DNA from: Autumnicola psychrophila
Lineage (GTDB): Bacteria > Bacteroidota > Bacteroidia > Flavobacteriales > Flavobacteriaceae
Length of the DNA stretch: 64,000 nucleotides
Assembly (NCBI RefSeq): GCF_031846645.1
Contig: NZ_JAVRHN010000005.1
Span: 62,001 to 126,000, forward strand
Reading direction: 5' to 3'
Positions 16,448-25,121 of this stretch are shown piece after piece; the stretch's first letter is position 1; each line of letters begins with the position of its first letter. Below the pieces are notes generated by a model. The model did no database searches and was not told where the DNA came from. It was given only the letters and a program-made list of their open reading frames with translations. Made by a program: the position numbers and the translations under genes.

Positions 16448-16918
16448 TTAGCAACATCCGCTACCAGGTTCACAGGCCGCTGAAGGTGATGCCTCAAATT
16501 TGGCAATTATCGGCTTTGAGTTTTCCTTCACGCCACACTGATCCATGGCAAGACAGGCGGTTTGTTTATTTAACAGCAGAAAATGTTTTCCATCGAAACC
16601 AAGATCATATTTGCCTATTGTATTTCCCTGATACTCTACCTCAATTTCTGAATCTTTCAATTCAAGCAGCCTTTCAGAAAGTTCAATTATCGACATTAAT
16701 TTTTCCGGATGCAGGCGATGGTCATAATCCTGTGCTTCCCACAGCTGGAAATTAACAACTTCTTCATTTCGTAAAGTTCCTCCGCAATCGATAAATTTCT
16801 TCCTGACTTTTCCAATTTCGGTAACGTGAAAATGACGCGGAACCAAAGTACCATCTGGCAATTCAAAAGCAATCTGCTCCAGCTCATCCAGGTGCTTTTT
16901 AATTTCTGATAATTTCAT
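16448..16918 (-). CDS. DUF6428 family protein of the ars operon
   Basis: A 156-residue protein found in Bacteroidetes ars operons (DUF6428). It begins with an amphipathic helix and KLSEIKKHLDELEQIAFELP, then PRHFHVTEIG, a histidine-containing segment, and ends GSGCC with a vicinal cysteine pair. Cys43 and the internal CGVKEN add more thiols. A terminal CC is a typical trivalent arsenic ligand, so metalloid binding or transfer is plausible, but no function is published to my knowledge. It lies 51 nt downstream of arsR and 25 nt upstream of arsC. Confidence 0.8.
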   Translation of the reverse strand: MKLSEIKKHLDELEQIAFELPDGTLVPRHFHVTEIGKVRKKFIDCGGTLRNEEVVNFQLWEAQDYDHRLHPEKLMSIIELSERLLELKDSEIEVEYQGNTIGKYDLGFDGKHFLLLNKQTACLAMDQCGVKENSKPIIAKFEASPSAACEPGSGCC

Positions 16919-16969
16919 AATTACTATTGTTTTATCGCAATAAAGCGATGATTAACATTAAAATTTTTA

Positions 16970-17299
16970 TTAGCAACAGCTTTTATCTGAAGCTGTCTGG
17001 TTAAGAAAACCTGCAAAAAGTTCTTTTAATTCCTCCCACTTTTGGGTATCGATGCAGTAACAAACCCTTGTACCATCAATATTTCCTTTTATAATTCCAA
17101 GATTCTTAAGTTCTTTAAGATGCTGAGAAATTGTTGGTTGAGCCAAACCTATGACCCCAACAAGATCTCCGCAAACGCAGGAATCGGTTTTAAACAAATG
17201 CTGAAGAATGGCAATACGGGCCGGATGTCCCAGGACCCTTGCAGCCAGTGCCAGTTTGTTCTGGTAATCTGTAAATATTTCAGACTTTGTAACGCCCAC
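16970..17299 (-). CDS. arsR: arsenic-responsive repressor ArsR
   Basis: A 109-residue winged-helix repressor. The metalloid site CVC at 41-43 in DSCVCGDL matches the ELCVCDL-type ArsR motif, followed by the recognition helix QPTISQHLKELKNLGII. It ends in SCC, a second thiol pair. The start is a GTG at 17297-17299: no ATG exists in frame, and related proteins begin MG-T-K-E. It would repress its own operon and release DNA on binding As(III). A palindromic candidate operator lies immediately upstream. Confidence 0.88.
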   Translation of the reverse strand: MGVTKSEIFTDYQNKLALAARVLGHPARIAILQHLFKTDSCVCGDLVGVIGLAQPTISQHLKELKNLGIIKGNIDGTRVCYCIDTQKWEELKELFAGFLNQTASDKSCC

Positions 17300-17321
17300 T
17301 TTTCTTCAGAATTTATTAATT

Positions 17322-17353
17322 GTAATATTACGATAGATGCTTTAATTATCAAA
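17322..17353 (-). promoter_or_regulatory. ars operon promoter with overlapping ArsR operator
   Basis: On the minus strand a TTTTG at 17350-17354 and TAATATTA at 17323-17330 are 19 bp apart, the Bacteroidetes promoter spacing. The -7 element lies inside a perfect 10-bp palindrome, GTAATATTAC (17322-17331), a natural ArsR operator. Repressor binding there would cover the -7 box. Confidence 0.5.
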
Positions 17354-17363
17354 ACTTAAATTC

Positions 17364-17394
17364 AAAAAAAGCCACTCCCGATAGAAGTGGCTTT
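17364..17394 (-). terminator. intrinsic terminator of clpX
   Basis: A perfect 9-bp stem (AAAGCCACT and AGTGGCTTT, 17368-17394) with a 9-nt loop, read on the minus strand and followed by seven T. It sits 22 nt after the clpX stop and separates clpX from the ars promoter. Confidence 0.85.
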
Positions 17395-17415
17395 AAAAAA
17401 ATATTTTATTAAGCT

Positions 17416-18648
17416 CTAAGAAACTGCTTTAAGCTTATTAATTGTGGATTTGTTCAGCTTATTTTCAGCATATTCGGCATCTACAACAAGTTTAGTTTCC
17501 TTACTTTCTGGCATTTCAAACATGGCATCTGTAAGAATTGCTTCACAAAGCGAGCGTAATCCACGGGCACCAAGTTTGTATTCCACAGCTTTTTCAACAA
17601 TATACTCCAAAGCATCTTCAGTCATCGTAAATTCAATATCATCCATCTCAAAGAGCTTTTGATATTGCTTAATAATCGCATTCTTAGGCTCGGTGAGAAT
17701 TTGTCTAAGTGTTTCTTTATCCAGCGGATTCATATAAGTTAAAGCAGGAAGACGTCCTATAATCTCTGGAATCAACCCGAAATCTTTCAAATCCTTCGGA
17801 ATAATGTACTTCAACAGGTTAGTCCGCTCTATTTTGTCATCACTTTTGGAGGCACTAAAGCCTACCGCCTGCATATTAAGTCTTTTGCTGATGTTTCTTT
17901 CTATCCCATCGAAGGCGCCACCGGCAATAAAAAGAATATTCTCTGTATCGACTTCTATAAACTTTTGATCAGGGTGTTTTCTTCCTCCCTTTGGCGGAAC
18001 ATTTACTGTAGTTCCTTCCAGCAACTTCAACAACGCCTGCTGAACACCTTCTCCCGAAACGTCTCTCGTAATAGAAGGATTATCACTTTTACGGGCAATT
18101 TTATCAATTTCATCAATAAAAACAATCCCGCGCTGCGCTTTTTCAGTATTATAATCTGCAGCCTGAAGGAGGCGTGTAAGTATACCTTCCACATCTTCAC
18201 CAACGTAACCAGCTTCAGTTAAAACAGTAGCATCCACAATAGCCAGAGGTACATTAAGCATCTTTGCTATAGTTTTTGCAATAAGGGTTTTACCGGTACC
18301 GGTTTCCCCAACCATAATTATATTACTTTTCTGGATCTCCACATCGTCATCTGAACCCGGCTGCAATAATCTCTTATAGTGATTATAAACTGCAACAGAC
18401 ATCACTTTTTTTGTGTCTTCCTGGCCAATTACATACTCATCCAAAAAAGATTTTATAGCTTTTGGTTTGCTCAGCATTAAATCTGAAGACAGTTCTTTGG
18501 CTTCACCCTGCCGGGATTCTTCCAGAACTATACCATGAGCCTGTTCAATACATCTATCACAAATATGAGCATCCAGTCCGGCAATTAACAAGCTGGTCTC
18601 CGGCTTCTTTCTTCCACAAAATGAACATTCTAAATCTTCTTTACCCAT
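17416..18648 (-). CDS. clpX: ATP-dependent Clp protease ATP-binding subunit ClpX
   Basis: A 410-residue AAA+ unfoldase. The N-terminal zinc domain has Cys8, Cys11, Cys30 and Cys33. Walker A is GETGTGKT (usual GPTGSGKT), Walker B is IVFIDEIDKIA, followed by the sensor and the ClpX-type pore-loop region GYVGEDV. It recognises and threads tagged proteins into ClpP. It lies 65 nt downstream of clpP on the same strand and is followed by a strong terminator, so clpP-clpX is a classical pair. Length is normal for the family. Confidence 0.96.
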   Translation of the reverse strand: MGKEDLECSFCGRKKPETSLLIAGLDAHICDRCIEQAHGIVLEESRQGEAKELSSDLMLSKPKAIKSFLDEYVIGQEDTKKVMSVAVYNHYKRLLQPGSDDDVEIQKSNIIMVGETGTGKTLIAKTIAKMLNVPLAIVDATVLTEAGYVGEDVEGILTRLLQAADYNTEKAQRGIVFIDEIDKIARKSDNPSITRDVSGEGVQQALLKLLEGTTVNVPPKGGRKHPDQKFIEVDTENILFIAGGAFDGIERNISKRLNMQAVGFSASKSDDKIERTNLLKYIIPKDLKDFGLIPEIIGRLPALTYMNPLDKETLRQILTEPKNAIIKQYQKLFEMDDIEFTMTEDALEYIVEKAVEYKLGARGLRSLCEAILTDAMFEMPESKETKLVVDAEYAENKLNKSTINKLKAVS

Positions 18649-18713
18649 TATTTCGGTTTTCCAATTAATACTTCAGGTTTCATATAATATAAAAAATGAT
18701 TCCTGAATTCCAA

Positions 18714-19391
18714 TTATGCGTCTCTTTTTAATATTTCATCGATCATACCGTACTCTTTAGCTTTATCTGCTTTCATCCAGTAATCACGGTCACTATCCTC
18801 ATGTACCTTTTCATAATCCTGACCGGTATGCTTGGAGATAATTTTGTACAATTCTTCCTTCAAAGTGATGATTTCCCTCGCAGTAATTTCAATATCACTA
18901 GCCTGCCCCTGTGCTCCACCTAAAGGCTGATGAATCATCACCCTGGAATGTGGAAGTCCACTTCTTTTGCCTTTTTCGCCGGCACAAAGCAAAACAGCAC
19001 CCATAGAAGCTGCCATTCCTGTACATATTGTCGCGACATCTGGTTTTATAAACTGCATGGTATCGTAAATCCCAAGACCTGCATATACACTACCTCCCGG
19101 GGAGTTAATATAAATCTGAATGTCCTTTGAAGCATCTGTACTTTCAAGAAAAAGTAACTGCGCCTGGATGATATTGGCAATCTGGTCGCTTATACCCGTA
19201 CCCATAAAAATAATCCGATCCATCATTAAACGTGAAAAAACGTCCATCGCAACAGCATTCATCTGGCGTTCCTCTATAATGTTAGGAGTCATTCCCACCG
19301 GTGTTACCGCGCTCACCAATTTATCGTAGTAATTACTATTGATCCCGTGATGTTTAGTAGCGTATTTTTCGAATTCTTTTCCGTAGTCCAT
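18714..19391 (-). CDS. clpP: ATP-dependent Clp protease proteolytic subunit ClpP
   Basis: A 225-residue serine protease counted from the ATG at 19389-19391; the TTG just upstream would add one residue. Catalytic Ser129 (GMAASMGA), His154 (VMIHQPLGG) and an Asp in the DSDRDYW segment near 200 form the triad. The N-terminal 30 residues are longer than in E. coli and may be processed. It forms the barrel that degrades substrates fed by ClpX. It lies between the tig terminator and clpX, so it probably has its own promoter (see 19427-19459). Confidence 0.95.
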   Translation of the reverse strand: MDYGKEFEKYATKHHGINSNYYDKLVSAVTPVGMTPNIIEERQMNAVAMDVFSRLMMDRIIFMGTGISDQIANIIQAQLLFLESTDASKDIQIYINSPGGSVYAGLGIYDTMQFIKPDVATICTGMAASMGAVLLCAGEKGKRSGLPHSRVMIHQPLGGAQGQASDIEITAREIITLKEELYKIISKHTGQDYEKVHEDSDRDYWMKADKAKEYGMIDEILKRDA

Positions 19392-19426
19392 CAATTTTTG
19401 TTTTTATTTTTCTGCTTTATGACAGT

Positions 19427-19459
19427 CAAAAATTCAGCCAATTAAACTTTTAAGTCAAA
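19427..19459 (-). promoter_or_regulatory. candidate clpP promoter
   Basis: On the minus strand TTTG (19456-19459) and AATTTTTG (19427-19434) are 21 bp apart, one mismatch and one to two extra bp from the Bacteroidetes consensus. A promoter is expected here, because a strong tig terminator lies just upstream. Confidence 0.35.
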
Positions 19460-19465
19460 TTGGCT
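19436..19465. repeat. inverted repeat AGCCAATT-14 nt-AATTGGCT
   Basis: An 8-bp perfect inverted repeat. On the plus strand it is followed by TTTTTT. It overlaps the candidate clpP -33 element, so it could be a second terminator or a regulatory hairpin ahead of clpP. Confidence 0.5.
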
Positions 19466-19496
19466 TTTTTCGTATCCAAAGCGGATAATTTTTACT

Positions 19497-19531
19497 AAAA
19501 AAGGTGTTAGACCGATTCGGTTTAACACCTT
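19497..19531 (-). terminator. intrinsic terminator of tig
   Basis: A long hairpin on the minus strand: AAGGTGTTA pairs with TAACACCTT and the inner ACCG with CGGT, followed by TTTTTT. It lies about 28 nt downstream of the tig stop. Confidence 0.85.
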
Positions 19532-19559
19532 AAAGATAAGTATAAATTATAGAAAAAGC

Positions 19560-20882
19560 TTATTCATAAATTTCTTTCACAAATTCTTCGTAGGTCACCT
19601 CTTTCTCATTGAAACTCATATTTTCCTTATAAAATTCCAATAGTTTTTCATTCATCACCTGCTCAGACAAACGTTTAGCTTCATCCTGATTAGACAAAAT
19701 TCTTGCAGCAATATCGTCCAGTTCCTTTTCTGAAGGATCCATCTGACCAAATTGAGCCATCTGAACTTTAATTTTATCAATTGCAAAAGCTTTCAGATCT
19801 TCAAAGTTAATTTCAAGATCATTTTCTTTCATGACTTTACCTTCGATTAACTGATAACGAAGCCCTTTCTCACTCTTTTCGTATTCTTCTGCAGCTTCCT
19901 CCTCTGTCATTGGCTCCTCACCTACAGTCCGGATCCATTTCTGAAGGAAATCTTTTGGAAGATCAAACTTAGTATTCTCTATTAAAGCTTCAGTTACATC
20001 ATTCATTAACTGCTGATCGCTTTGTTGCTGAAACTGCTTTGCAGCATCTTCTTTTATTTTCTCTTTAAGGTCTGTCACAGTTTTTACCTCATCCTTACCA
20101 AAAAGTTTATCAAATAATTCCTGGTCAAGATCTGCAAGCTCCTGTTTATTAACTTCAGAAACGGTAAACTCTACATCAATATTTAAATCGTGCGCTTTAT
20201 CATGCTCAATCTTAAGATGTTGAATTAAATCATGATCATCTTCAAAAAGATCTTTTGTGTTCAAGCTGAAAGTATCACCTGCTTTAGCTCCAATAAATTT
20301 TTCAAGATTTTCCTTTCCTTTTATTTTCTCTAGTTCTACAGAAGTTGAATTCTCAATCCCTTCCTCTTCATTCTTAAAAGTACCGGCTACGATATCACCT
20401 TCTTCAGCCTTATCTTTAGAAACAAGTTTTCCATATTGCTTCTGCATATTTTTGATCTGGCTATCAACCATCTCCTCATCGGCTACAATCTTGTAGTGAG
20501 TGATAGGTTCTTTAACATCAAGATCTACGTTAAACTCCGGAGAAAGCCCAAGTTCAAACTCAAAGGTGTAATTATCTTTATCCCAGTCAAAATTTTCCTG
20601 TTCTTTAGGGAGTGGATTCCCAAGCACATCAAGCTTCTCCTCTTTAAGGTAGTTGTTCAATCCTTCCTGAAGTAGTTTATTCACTTCGTCTACCAAAACG
20701 GCTTTACCATATTGCTTCTTCACCATTCCCATAGGCACATGACCTTTCCTGAATCCTGGTATATTGGCGTTTTTGCGATAATCTTTTAAAATTTTATCTA
20801 CTTTTCCCGAATAGTCCTCTTTTGCGATATCTACTTTTACAATCGCATTTAGTTCATCAATATTCTCTCTGGTAATATTCAT
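19560..20882 (-). CDS. tig: trigger factor, ribosome-associated chaperone and PPIase
   Basis: A 440-residue chaperone. The N-terminal ribosome-binding domain has the signature PGFRKG at 42-47. The middle FKBP-like PPIase domain (about 155-240) is weakly conserved; in Bacteroidetes it is often catalytically reduced. The C-terminal helical arms run from about 260 to the end and are Glu/Lys-rich. It binds L23 at the exit tunnel and shields nascent chains. It has its own strong promoter and terminator and lies upstream of clpP-clpX, as in many bacteria. Confidence 0.93.
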   Translation of the reverse strand: MNITRENIDELNAIVKVDIAKEDYSGKVDKILKDYRKNANIPGFRKGHVPMGMVKKQYGKAVLVDEVNKLLQEGLNNYLKEEKLDVLGNPLPKEQENFDWDKDNYTFEFELGLSPEFNVDLDVKEPITHYKIVADEEMVDSQIKNMQKQYGKLVSKDKAEEGDIVAGTFKNEEEGIENSTSVELEKIKGKENLEKFIGAKAGDTFSLNTKDLFEDDHDLIQHLKIEHDKAHDLNIDVEFTVSEVNKQELADLDQELFDKLFGKDEVKTVTDLKEKIKEDAAKQFQQQSDQQLMNDVTEALIENTKFDLPKDFLQKWIRTVGEEPMTEEEAAEEYEKSEKGLRYQLIEGKVMKENDLEINFEDLKAFAIDKIKVQMAQFGQMDPSEKELDDIAARILSNQDEAKRLSEQVMNEKLLEFYKENMSFNEKEVTYEEFVKEIYE

Positions 20883-20908
20883 CTTGACTTGTTATAAAAA
20901 TTGGAGTG

Positions 20909-20939
20909 CAAAATTACACTTTTTTCGTAAGCCATCAAA
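20909..20939 (-). promoter_or_regulatory. Bacteroidetes-type promoter of tig
   Basis: On the minus strand TTTG (20936-20939), 19 bp, TAATTTTG (20909-20916). It matches every fixed base of the consensus, with a leader of about 20 nt to the ATG. Confidence 0.75.
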
Positions 20940-20968
20940 GTTTCAATTTACTGAATTTCAGCAGGGTT

Positions 20969-21310
20969 CTAATCTGAATCTAAAATGGAAAATAAGAGCG
21001 ATTGGAAAAATGATAGTAACAAACTGAAAATTATGGCCATTAACAATCCATCTACCACAAAACCGCCTACAAAGGCATCTGCCAAAAGAATAATTATTGC
21101 ATTAATAATTAAAAGAAATAAGCCAAAGGTAATTATGGTAACAGGCAACGTAAACAATACAAGAATTGGTTTAACAATAAGGTTAAGAATTGCCAAAACA
21201 AGGGCCACAATAACTGCGGTAATATAGTTGTCTACACTAACGCGGGGCAGTAATTCAGCTAAAATAAAAACTGCTATTGCCGACAGGAGGATGCGTATAA
21301 TAAATTTCAT
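20969..21310 (-). CDS. phage-holin-family membrane protein (PF04020-type)
   Basis: A 113-residue protein with four predicted TM helices and the pattern AVIVALVLAILNLIVKPIL and PVTIITFGLFLLIINAIII, typical of the holin-like 'membrane protein of unknown function' family (YvlD-like). Despite the family name, it is a chromosomal protein without phage neighbours, and its role is unknown. I use the ATG at 21308-21310; a TTG seven codons upstream is possible. The gene lies in opposite phase to a terminator at 21338, which separates it from the SGNH gene upstream. Confidence 0.75.
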   Translation of the reverse strand: MKFIIRILLSAIAVFILAELLPRVSVDNYITAVIVALVLAILNLIVKPILVLFTLPVTIITFGLFLLIINAIIILLADAFVGGFVVDGLLMAIIFSLLLSFFQSLLFSILDSD

Positions 21311-21337
21311 ATAAATAATATTTGCTAACAAATGTGC

Positions 21338-21366
21338 AAAAAAAAACGCCGGAGTAAATTCCGGCG
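21338..21366 (-). terminator. intrinsic terminator of the fadL-SGNH unit
   Basis: CGCCGGA (21347-21353) and TCCGGCG (21360-21366) form a perfect 7-bp GC-rich stem with a 6-nt loop, followed on the minus strand by nine T. It lies 25 nt past the SGNH stop. Confidence 0.9.
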
Positions 21367-21391
21367 CTAAAGTTTTATGTGAACTTTAATA

Positions 21392-22966
21392 TTATTGGAT
21401 ATCGTTACTTAATGTAACCGTTCCATAGTTCCCTGGATTTACCTTGGGAACTTCAGAATTATAAGTTGCATTAATTTCATTAATTATTTCATTAGCAATA
21501 ATTGCATAACCTCTTGGTGTTAGATGGACGCCGTCCAGAGAGAAAGCCCCACCCGTAACAAATTCTGCAGTAATTGTGCCGGCATCAAAAGGAATTCCTT
21601 CGTTTGCCAATCGTGTCAAGGTTGCATTTGCATCTACCAGGCCAAGACCGTTAGCCTCTGCAAGTGCCGCAATGGTTTCGTTATATCTTTGAGTTGCCGC
21701 AGCAATCATTTCCTGCTCACTTGTGGTTAATACATGCTGATCCCCAAGAGGAACAGAAACACCATTTACCATCATAGGGTCTCCTCCCACGGTAGTACCA
21801 AGAAAACCGGAAGAGGTTAACGGGATAAGATCCCCAACAGTCGCCTGTCTTAATTGCCCTAACAAGCCTGCAGTTTGCGCGTCAAGATTAAAAGGAGCTC
21901 CCTGGATTATCTGGCTTATATCGGTTAAACTCTCATCTCTAAGTGTCACAAAATTTTGTCCTTCAGTAAAATTAATCCTTCTTGCCTGCACTTCTTCCGC
22001 AGATAATAAGCCAAGCCCCATAAGTCCCGGAAGAATCTGATCATTGTACGCAGCAAACTGTGCATTTAAAGCAGTCGCAGTTTGTGAATCCAATGGAATG
22101 GCGTTGACGGGAACAGTAGTAAAATAAGGTACAGAAGCAACATCAGGAATATTGATTAAAACTCCGCCAGATGCTGAAGTGGCTAAAGCCTGAACCATCT
22201 GCCCATACACCGCTGCAAACGCATTGGGATCTGTAATATCGTTATCACCGTAATTACTAAAATATTCCTGGGGATTGGCACCAGTAAATGTTCCCGTTTG
22301 ATCCACACCTACTCCTCCCAAAGTAGCAAAAGCTAAAACATCGTTGTTACCTATCCAAAGGGAGAAAAAAGTAGGCTCCTGGGCCAGGGCATCTTCTAAA
22401 ACCGTTGCTGTAGGAGTAGAAGCAAATCTTACAAAATATGGATTGGCTGTCGCAGGCTGAGTTGTAAGACCGCTGAAATCTCCATATCCCGGAAAAGCCA
22501 GATGATAACTTTTAGCCCCCGGAACACCCATATTGTTAAAGGCACCTTCTAACTTAGTACTAACATCTGTTGTTGGTTGGCTTCCGCGGTATCTCCTAGG
22601 GCTCGGATTGCTTCCATCTGCATCAAAAGAAAGAACGAATCTTGTATCAAAGCCGGGAATAGTCTGACCAGCCAAGACCAGCCCACCTGCATTATCGTTT
22701 ACCAAAGGCTGTCTAAATTCTTCAATATCCTGTACCATAGCAAATTGTTGCGCCAGAATATTGGGATAAGAATTCTGCTGTCCGGTGATATAAAGAGAAC
22801 CATCTGCATATCCCGCTGTCAATGAATTCCCCAGTGCCACATAATTAGAGAAGTCCGCTTCTCCATTGCTATAAAAACCTTCTTCTTCTACGGGATTCTC
22901 AAATTCCGGTTCACAGGAAACAATACCCAAAGCCAGAACTGCTATATAATTAAAATAATTTTTCAT
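21392..22966 (-). CDS. SGNH/GDSL-type hydrolase lipoprotein
   Basis: A 524-residue secreted esterase-like protein. The lipobox IVSC (Cys18) suggests a lipoprotein. Block I is ALGNSLTAG (Ser48), with Asn replacing the Asp of GDSL, a variant found in Bacteroidetes. GNND appears in the block III region (WIGNNDVLAF), and DGVHLTPRG near the C-terminus provides the Asp-His pair. A Gly/Ala-rich middle section of about 250 residues is longer than in small SGNH enzymes. It is 11 nt downstream of the FadL gene, so it may release fatty acids or acyl chains that FadL then imports; that is inference from the pairing. Confidence 0.85.
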   Translation of the reverse strand: MKNYFNYIAVLALGIVSCEPEFENPVEEEGFYSNGEADFSNYVALGNSLTAGYADGSLYITGQQNSYPNILAQQFAMVQDIEEFRQPLVNDNAGGLVLAGQTIPGFDTRFVLSFDADGSNPSPRRYRGSQPTTDVSTKLEGAFNNMGVPGAKSYHLAFPGYGDFSGLTTQPATANPYFVRFASTPTATVLEDALAQEPTFFSLWIGNNDVLAFATLGGVGVDQTGTFTGANPQEYFSNYGDNDITDPNAFAAVYGQMVQALATSASGGVLINIPDVASVPYFTTVPVNAIPLDSQTATALNAQFAAYNDQILPGLMGLGLLSAEEVQARRINFTEGQNFVTLRDESLTDISQIIQGAPFNLDAQTAGLLGQLRQATVGDLIPLTSSGFLGTTVGGDPMMVNGVSVPLGDQHVLTTSEQEMIAAATQRYNETIAALAEANGLGLVDANATLTRLANEGIPFDAGTITAEFVTGGAFSLDGVHLTPRGYAIIANEIINEINATYNSEVPKVNPGNYGTVTLSNDIQ

Positions 22967-22977
22967 TGCGATTCCTA

Positions 22978-24237
22978 TTAAATTTTGATTGTTAATCCAA
23001 GTCCAGGTACAAAAGCACTGGATTTAAAAGTTCCTCCAAAAGGAACTTCTACTTCCTGTTCCCCTTCACCTTCAGTATAATGATCATAAGTTTCATCAAT
23101 TTCATTAAACCTGCTGTAAAGGAAAGATGCATCTATTGCAAAACGATCATTAATATTTATTGAAAGTCCTCCTGTAAAATTATTAGAATCATTACGGGGA
23201 GTTTCAGGAGCAAAGTAACCGGACTGTACCGGGGATTCATCAAAATAATAACCCGCGCGAAGCGTGAAAGTCTCATTTGCCAAATATTGAAGTCCGAACC
23301 TGTAAATGGACGCATTTTTATAATTCCTTAGATTTTCTGAATCAGGAATAGTTGTGTTTGCAAAATCAATATCTAAAGAATTATAGACATCCCAGTAATT
23401 TCTATTATAATCTACTGCTACCGTCCATTTGTCAAACTGGTACGAAGCACCTACAGTAAGTTCTGCAGGTAAAGGCAGAGCAGCATCAAATTGAGTGTCC
23501 ACAAAAGGAGTTCGAGGCGAATTTGGAATATTCTGAAAATCTGCATCTCCTCCTTCAGCTTCCATTATTATTTCTGAACGATAATTTACCCCAAACCGGA
23601 GATTCTCAGTAGGACTATACATCCCTCCAAGAGACCATCCCCATGCGCTAACACCAGAAGCATCAACAGTAACGTTTGCCCTGTTTCCTTCAACATCAGT
23701 CAGGGTTCTATTCAGGTTCCTGTTGAAATTAACTGAACCATTTACGTAAATGGGACCACCACCAATACTTAACTTCTCTGAAATTTTAACAGATGCTAAC
23801 GGTTGAATATAAATCGCCTGCAAGTCAATGTTATTAACTAAATGAGAACCAGCCCAATCATCAGGCCACTCTACAGAACTTCCATAAGGAGTATAGGCGC
23901 TTAAACCTAATGTTAACCAATCATTTGCCCTATATGAAAAATAAGCATAGAAAGGAGTTCCCACCGGACTATCAGTCTCGGCCATCTGCCCAAATTCTTC
24001 GTTTTGCCAGATTACATTAGAAAATACAGCACTTGCCCCAACGGCAACATTAATTTTGTTCTCCAGATATACCAATCCAGCAGGATTAAAAAAGGCAAGC
24101 TCTGCATTGTTTACCATAGCTACCCCTGTATGTCCCATCGCGAGAGAACGCTGTCCCTGAAGGCTCACCCGATACCCACCTGCATAGATAGCGGCAGAAG
24201 TTAGCCCGCATAAAACGAGCAAAAATATTTTTTTCAT
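22978..24237 (-). CDS. OmpP1/FadL family outer-membrane transporter
   Basis: A 419-residue beta-barrel with a signal peptide. The FadL signatures are clear: SLQGQRSLAMGHTGVAM (NPA box partner), FFNPAGLVYLENK, YFSYRANDWLTLGLSAYTPYGSS and the C-terminal FVPGLGLTIKI. These transport hydrophobic compounds such as long-chain fatty acids across the outer membrane. It precedes the SGNH lipoprotein by 11 nt. A short AT-rich inverted repeat (TTTAGC, GCTAAA at about 24269-24288) lies upstream and may be regulatory. Confidence 0.88.
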   Translation of the reverse strand: MKKIFLLVLCGLTSAAIYAGGYRVSLQGQRSLAMGHTGVAMVNNAELAFFNPAGLVYLENKINVAVGASAVFSNVIWQNEEFGQMAETDSPVGTPFYAYFSYRANDWLTLGLSAYTPYGSSVEWPDDWAGSHLVNNIDLQAIYIQPLASVKISEKLSIGGGPIYVNGSVNFNRNLNRTLTDVEGNRANVTVDASGVSAWGWSLGGMYSPTENLRFGVNYRSEIIMEAEGGDADFQNIPNSPRTPFVDTQFDAALPLPAELTVGASYQFDKWTVAVDYNRNYWDVYNSLDIDFANTTIPDSENLRNYKNASIYRFGLQYLANETFTLRAGYYFDESPVQSGYFAPETPRNDSNNFTGGLSININDRFAIDASFLYSRFNEIDETYDHYTEGEGEQEVEVPFGGTFKSSAFVPGLGLTIKI

Positions 24238-24355
24238 AAATTACTAATAGTTAAATTCAATATTGTTTAGCATAATGACGCTAAATATTAGAATAAAATA
24301 AAAATTAAACAACCAATGTAGTAATTTTATTATGCACACATAACATATTTAACAT

Positions 24356-25120
24356 TCACTCGAGAAAATCCATTAAAGCCTTCAGGAAATCTTTTCTCTT
24401 TTCTGAATGAACCCAATGACCGGCACCGGGTATCGTCACAAGTTCTGCTTTGCTAAATTGCTCTTTAATTGCTTTCCAATCTTCTTCTTTAATATATCTG
24501 GAATTCCCTCCTTTAATAAAAAGTGTCGGCTTATCGTAAGTATATTGTACAGGAAGTGCAGCTCCCAAATCCTCTATATTCTCTTTTAAAACTTTCAAAT
24601 TAAGCTTTAAAGCAAGTTTTTCTTTAGTTTCCCAGTAAAGATTTTTAAGCAGGAATAGGCGCGTTGGTTTATCTGGAACAAACTCTTCTAAAAAGTCTTC
24701 AGCATCTCCTCTAGAAGTTATTGTAGCTTCATCTAAAGCTGTTAAACCATCCAAAATTTCCTGGTGGTGAGGTGCGTAATATTTTGGTGCAATGTCTACC
24801 ACTATTAATTTCTCTACTAATTCAGAATTCATGAAAGCCGTTAACATTGCGGTTTTACCTCCCATGGAATGGCCAAGAAGAATAATTCTCTCCAGGTTCT
24901 TCTCTTTGCAATAATCTTGAATATCTTCAGCAAGAAGATTATAATTAAAGTCATCACTATGCGGACTTTTTCCGTGGTTACGCTGATCTATAAGATGAAC
25001 CTCATATCCTTTTTCTGAAATAGAATTTCCCAGCGTTTTCCAGTTATCACTCATTCCCAGGAATCCATGCAAAATTAGGAAAGGTGTACCTTCTCCAAGT
25101 ATAGTTGAATGTAATTTCAT
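24356..25120 (-). CDS. alpha/beta-fold hydrolase (YbfF-like esterase)
   Basis: A 254-residue hydrolase. The nucleophile elbow is GHSMGG with Ser85, the oxyanion motif HGFLG is at 18-22, and the catalytic His is in GAGHWVHSEK near 237. The second-strand DQRNHGKS motif (45-52) is characteristic of the small YbfF/ABHD11-like acyl esterases. Substrate unknown; related enzymes hydrolyse short acyl-CoA or ester bonds. It is 1 nt downstream of pdxJ on the same strand, so the two are co-transcribed, which is a common arrangement in Flavobacteriia. Confidence 0.85.
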   Translation of the reverse strand: MKLHSTILGEGTPFLILHGFLGMSDNWKTLGNSISEKGYEVHLIDQRNHGKSPHSDDFNYNLLAEDIQDYCKEKNLERIILLGHSMGGKTAMLTAFMNSELVEKLIVVDIAPKYYAPHHQEILDGLTALDEATITSRGDAEDFLEEFVPDKPTRLFLLKNLYWETKEKLALKLNLKVLKENIEDLGAALPVQYTYDKPTLFIKGGNSRYIKEEDWKAIKEQFSKAELVTIPGAGHWVHSEKRKDFLKALMDFLE

Positions 25121-25121
25121 C

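Noticed and set aside
16486..16755. 89-codon ORF on the plus strand
   Set aside because: It overlaps the DUF6428 gene antisense and has no recognisable domain.
20969..21310. Prophage indicated by the holin-family name
   Set aside because: The family is a common chromosomal membrane protein and no other phage gene is present.
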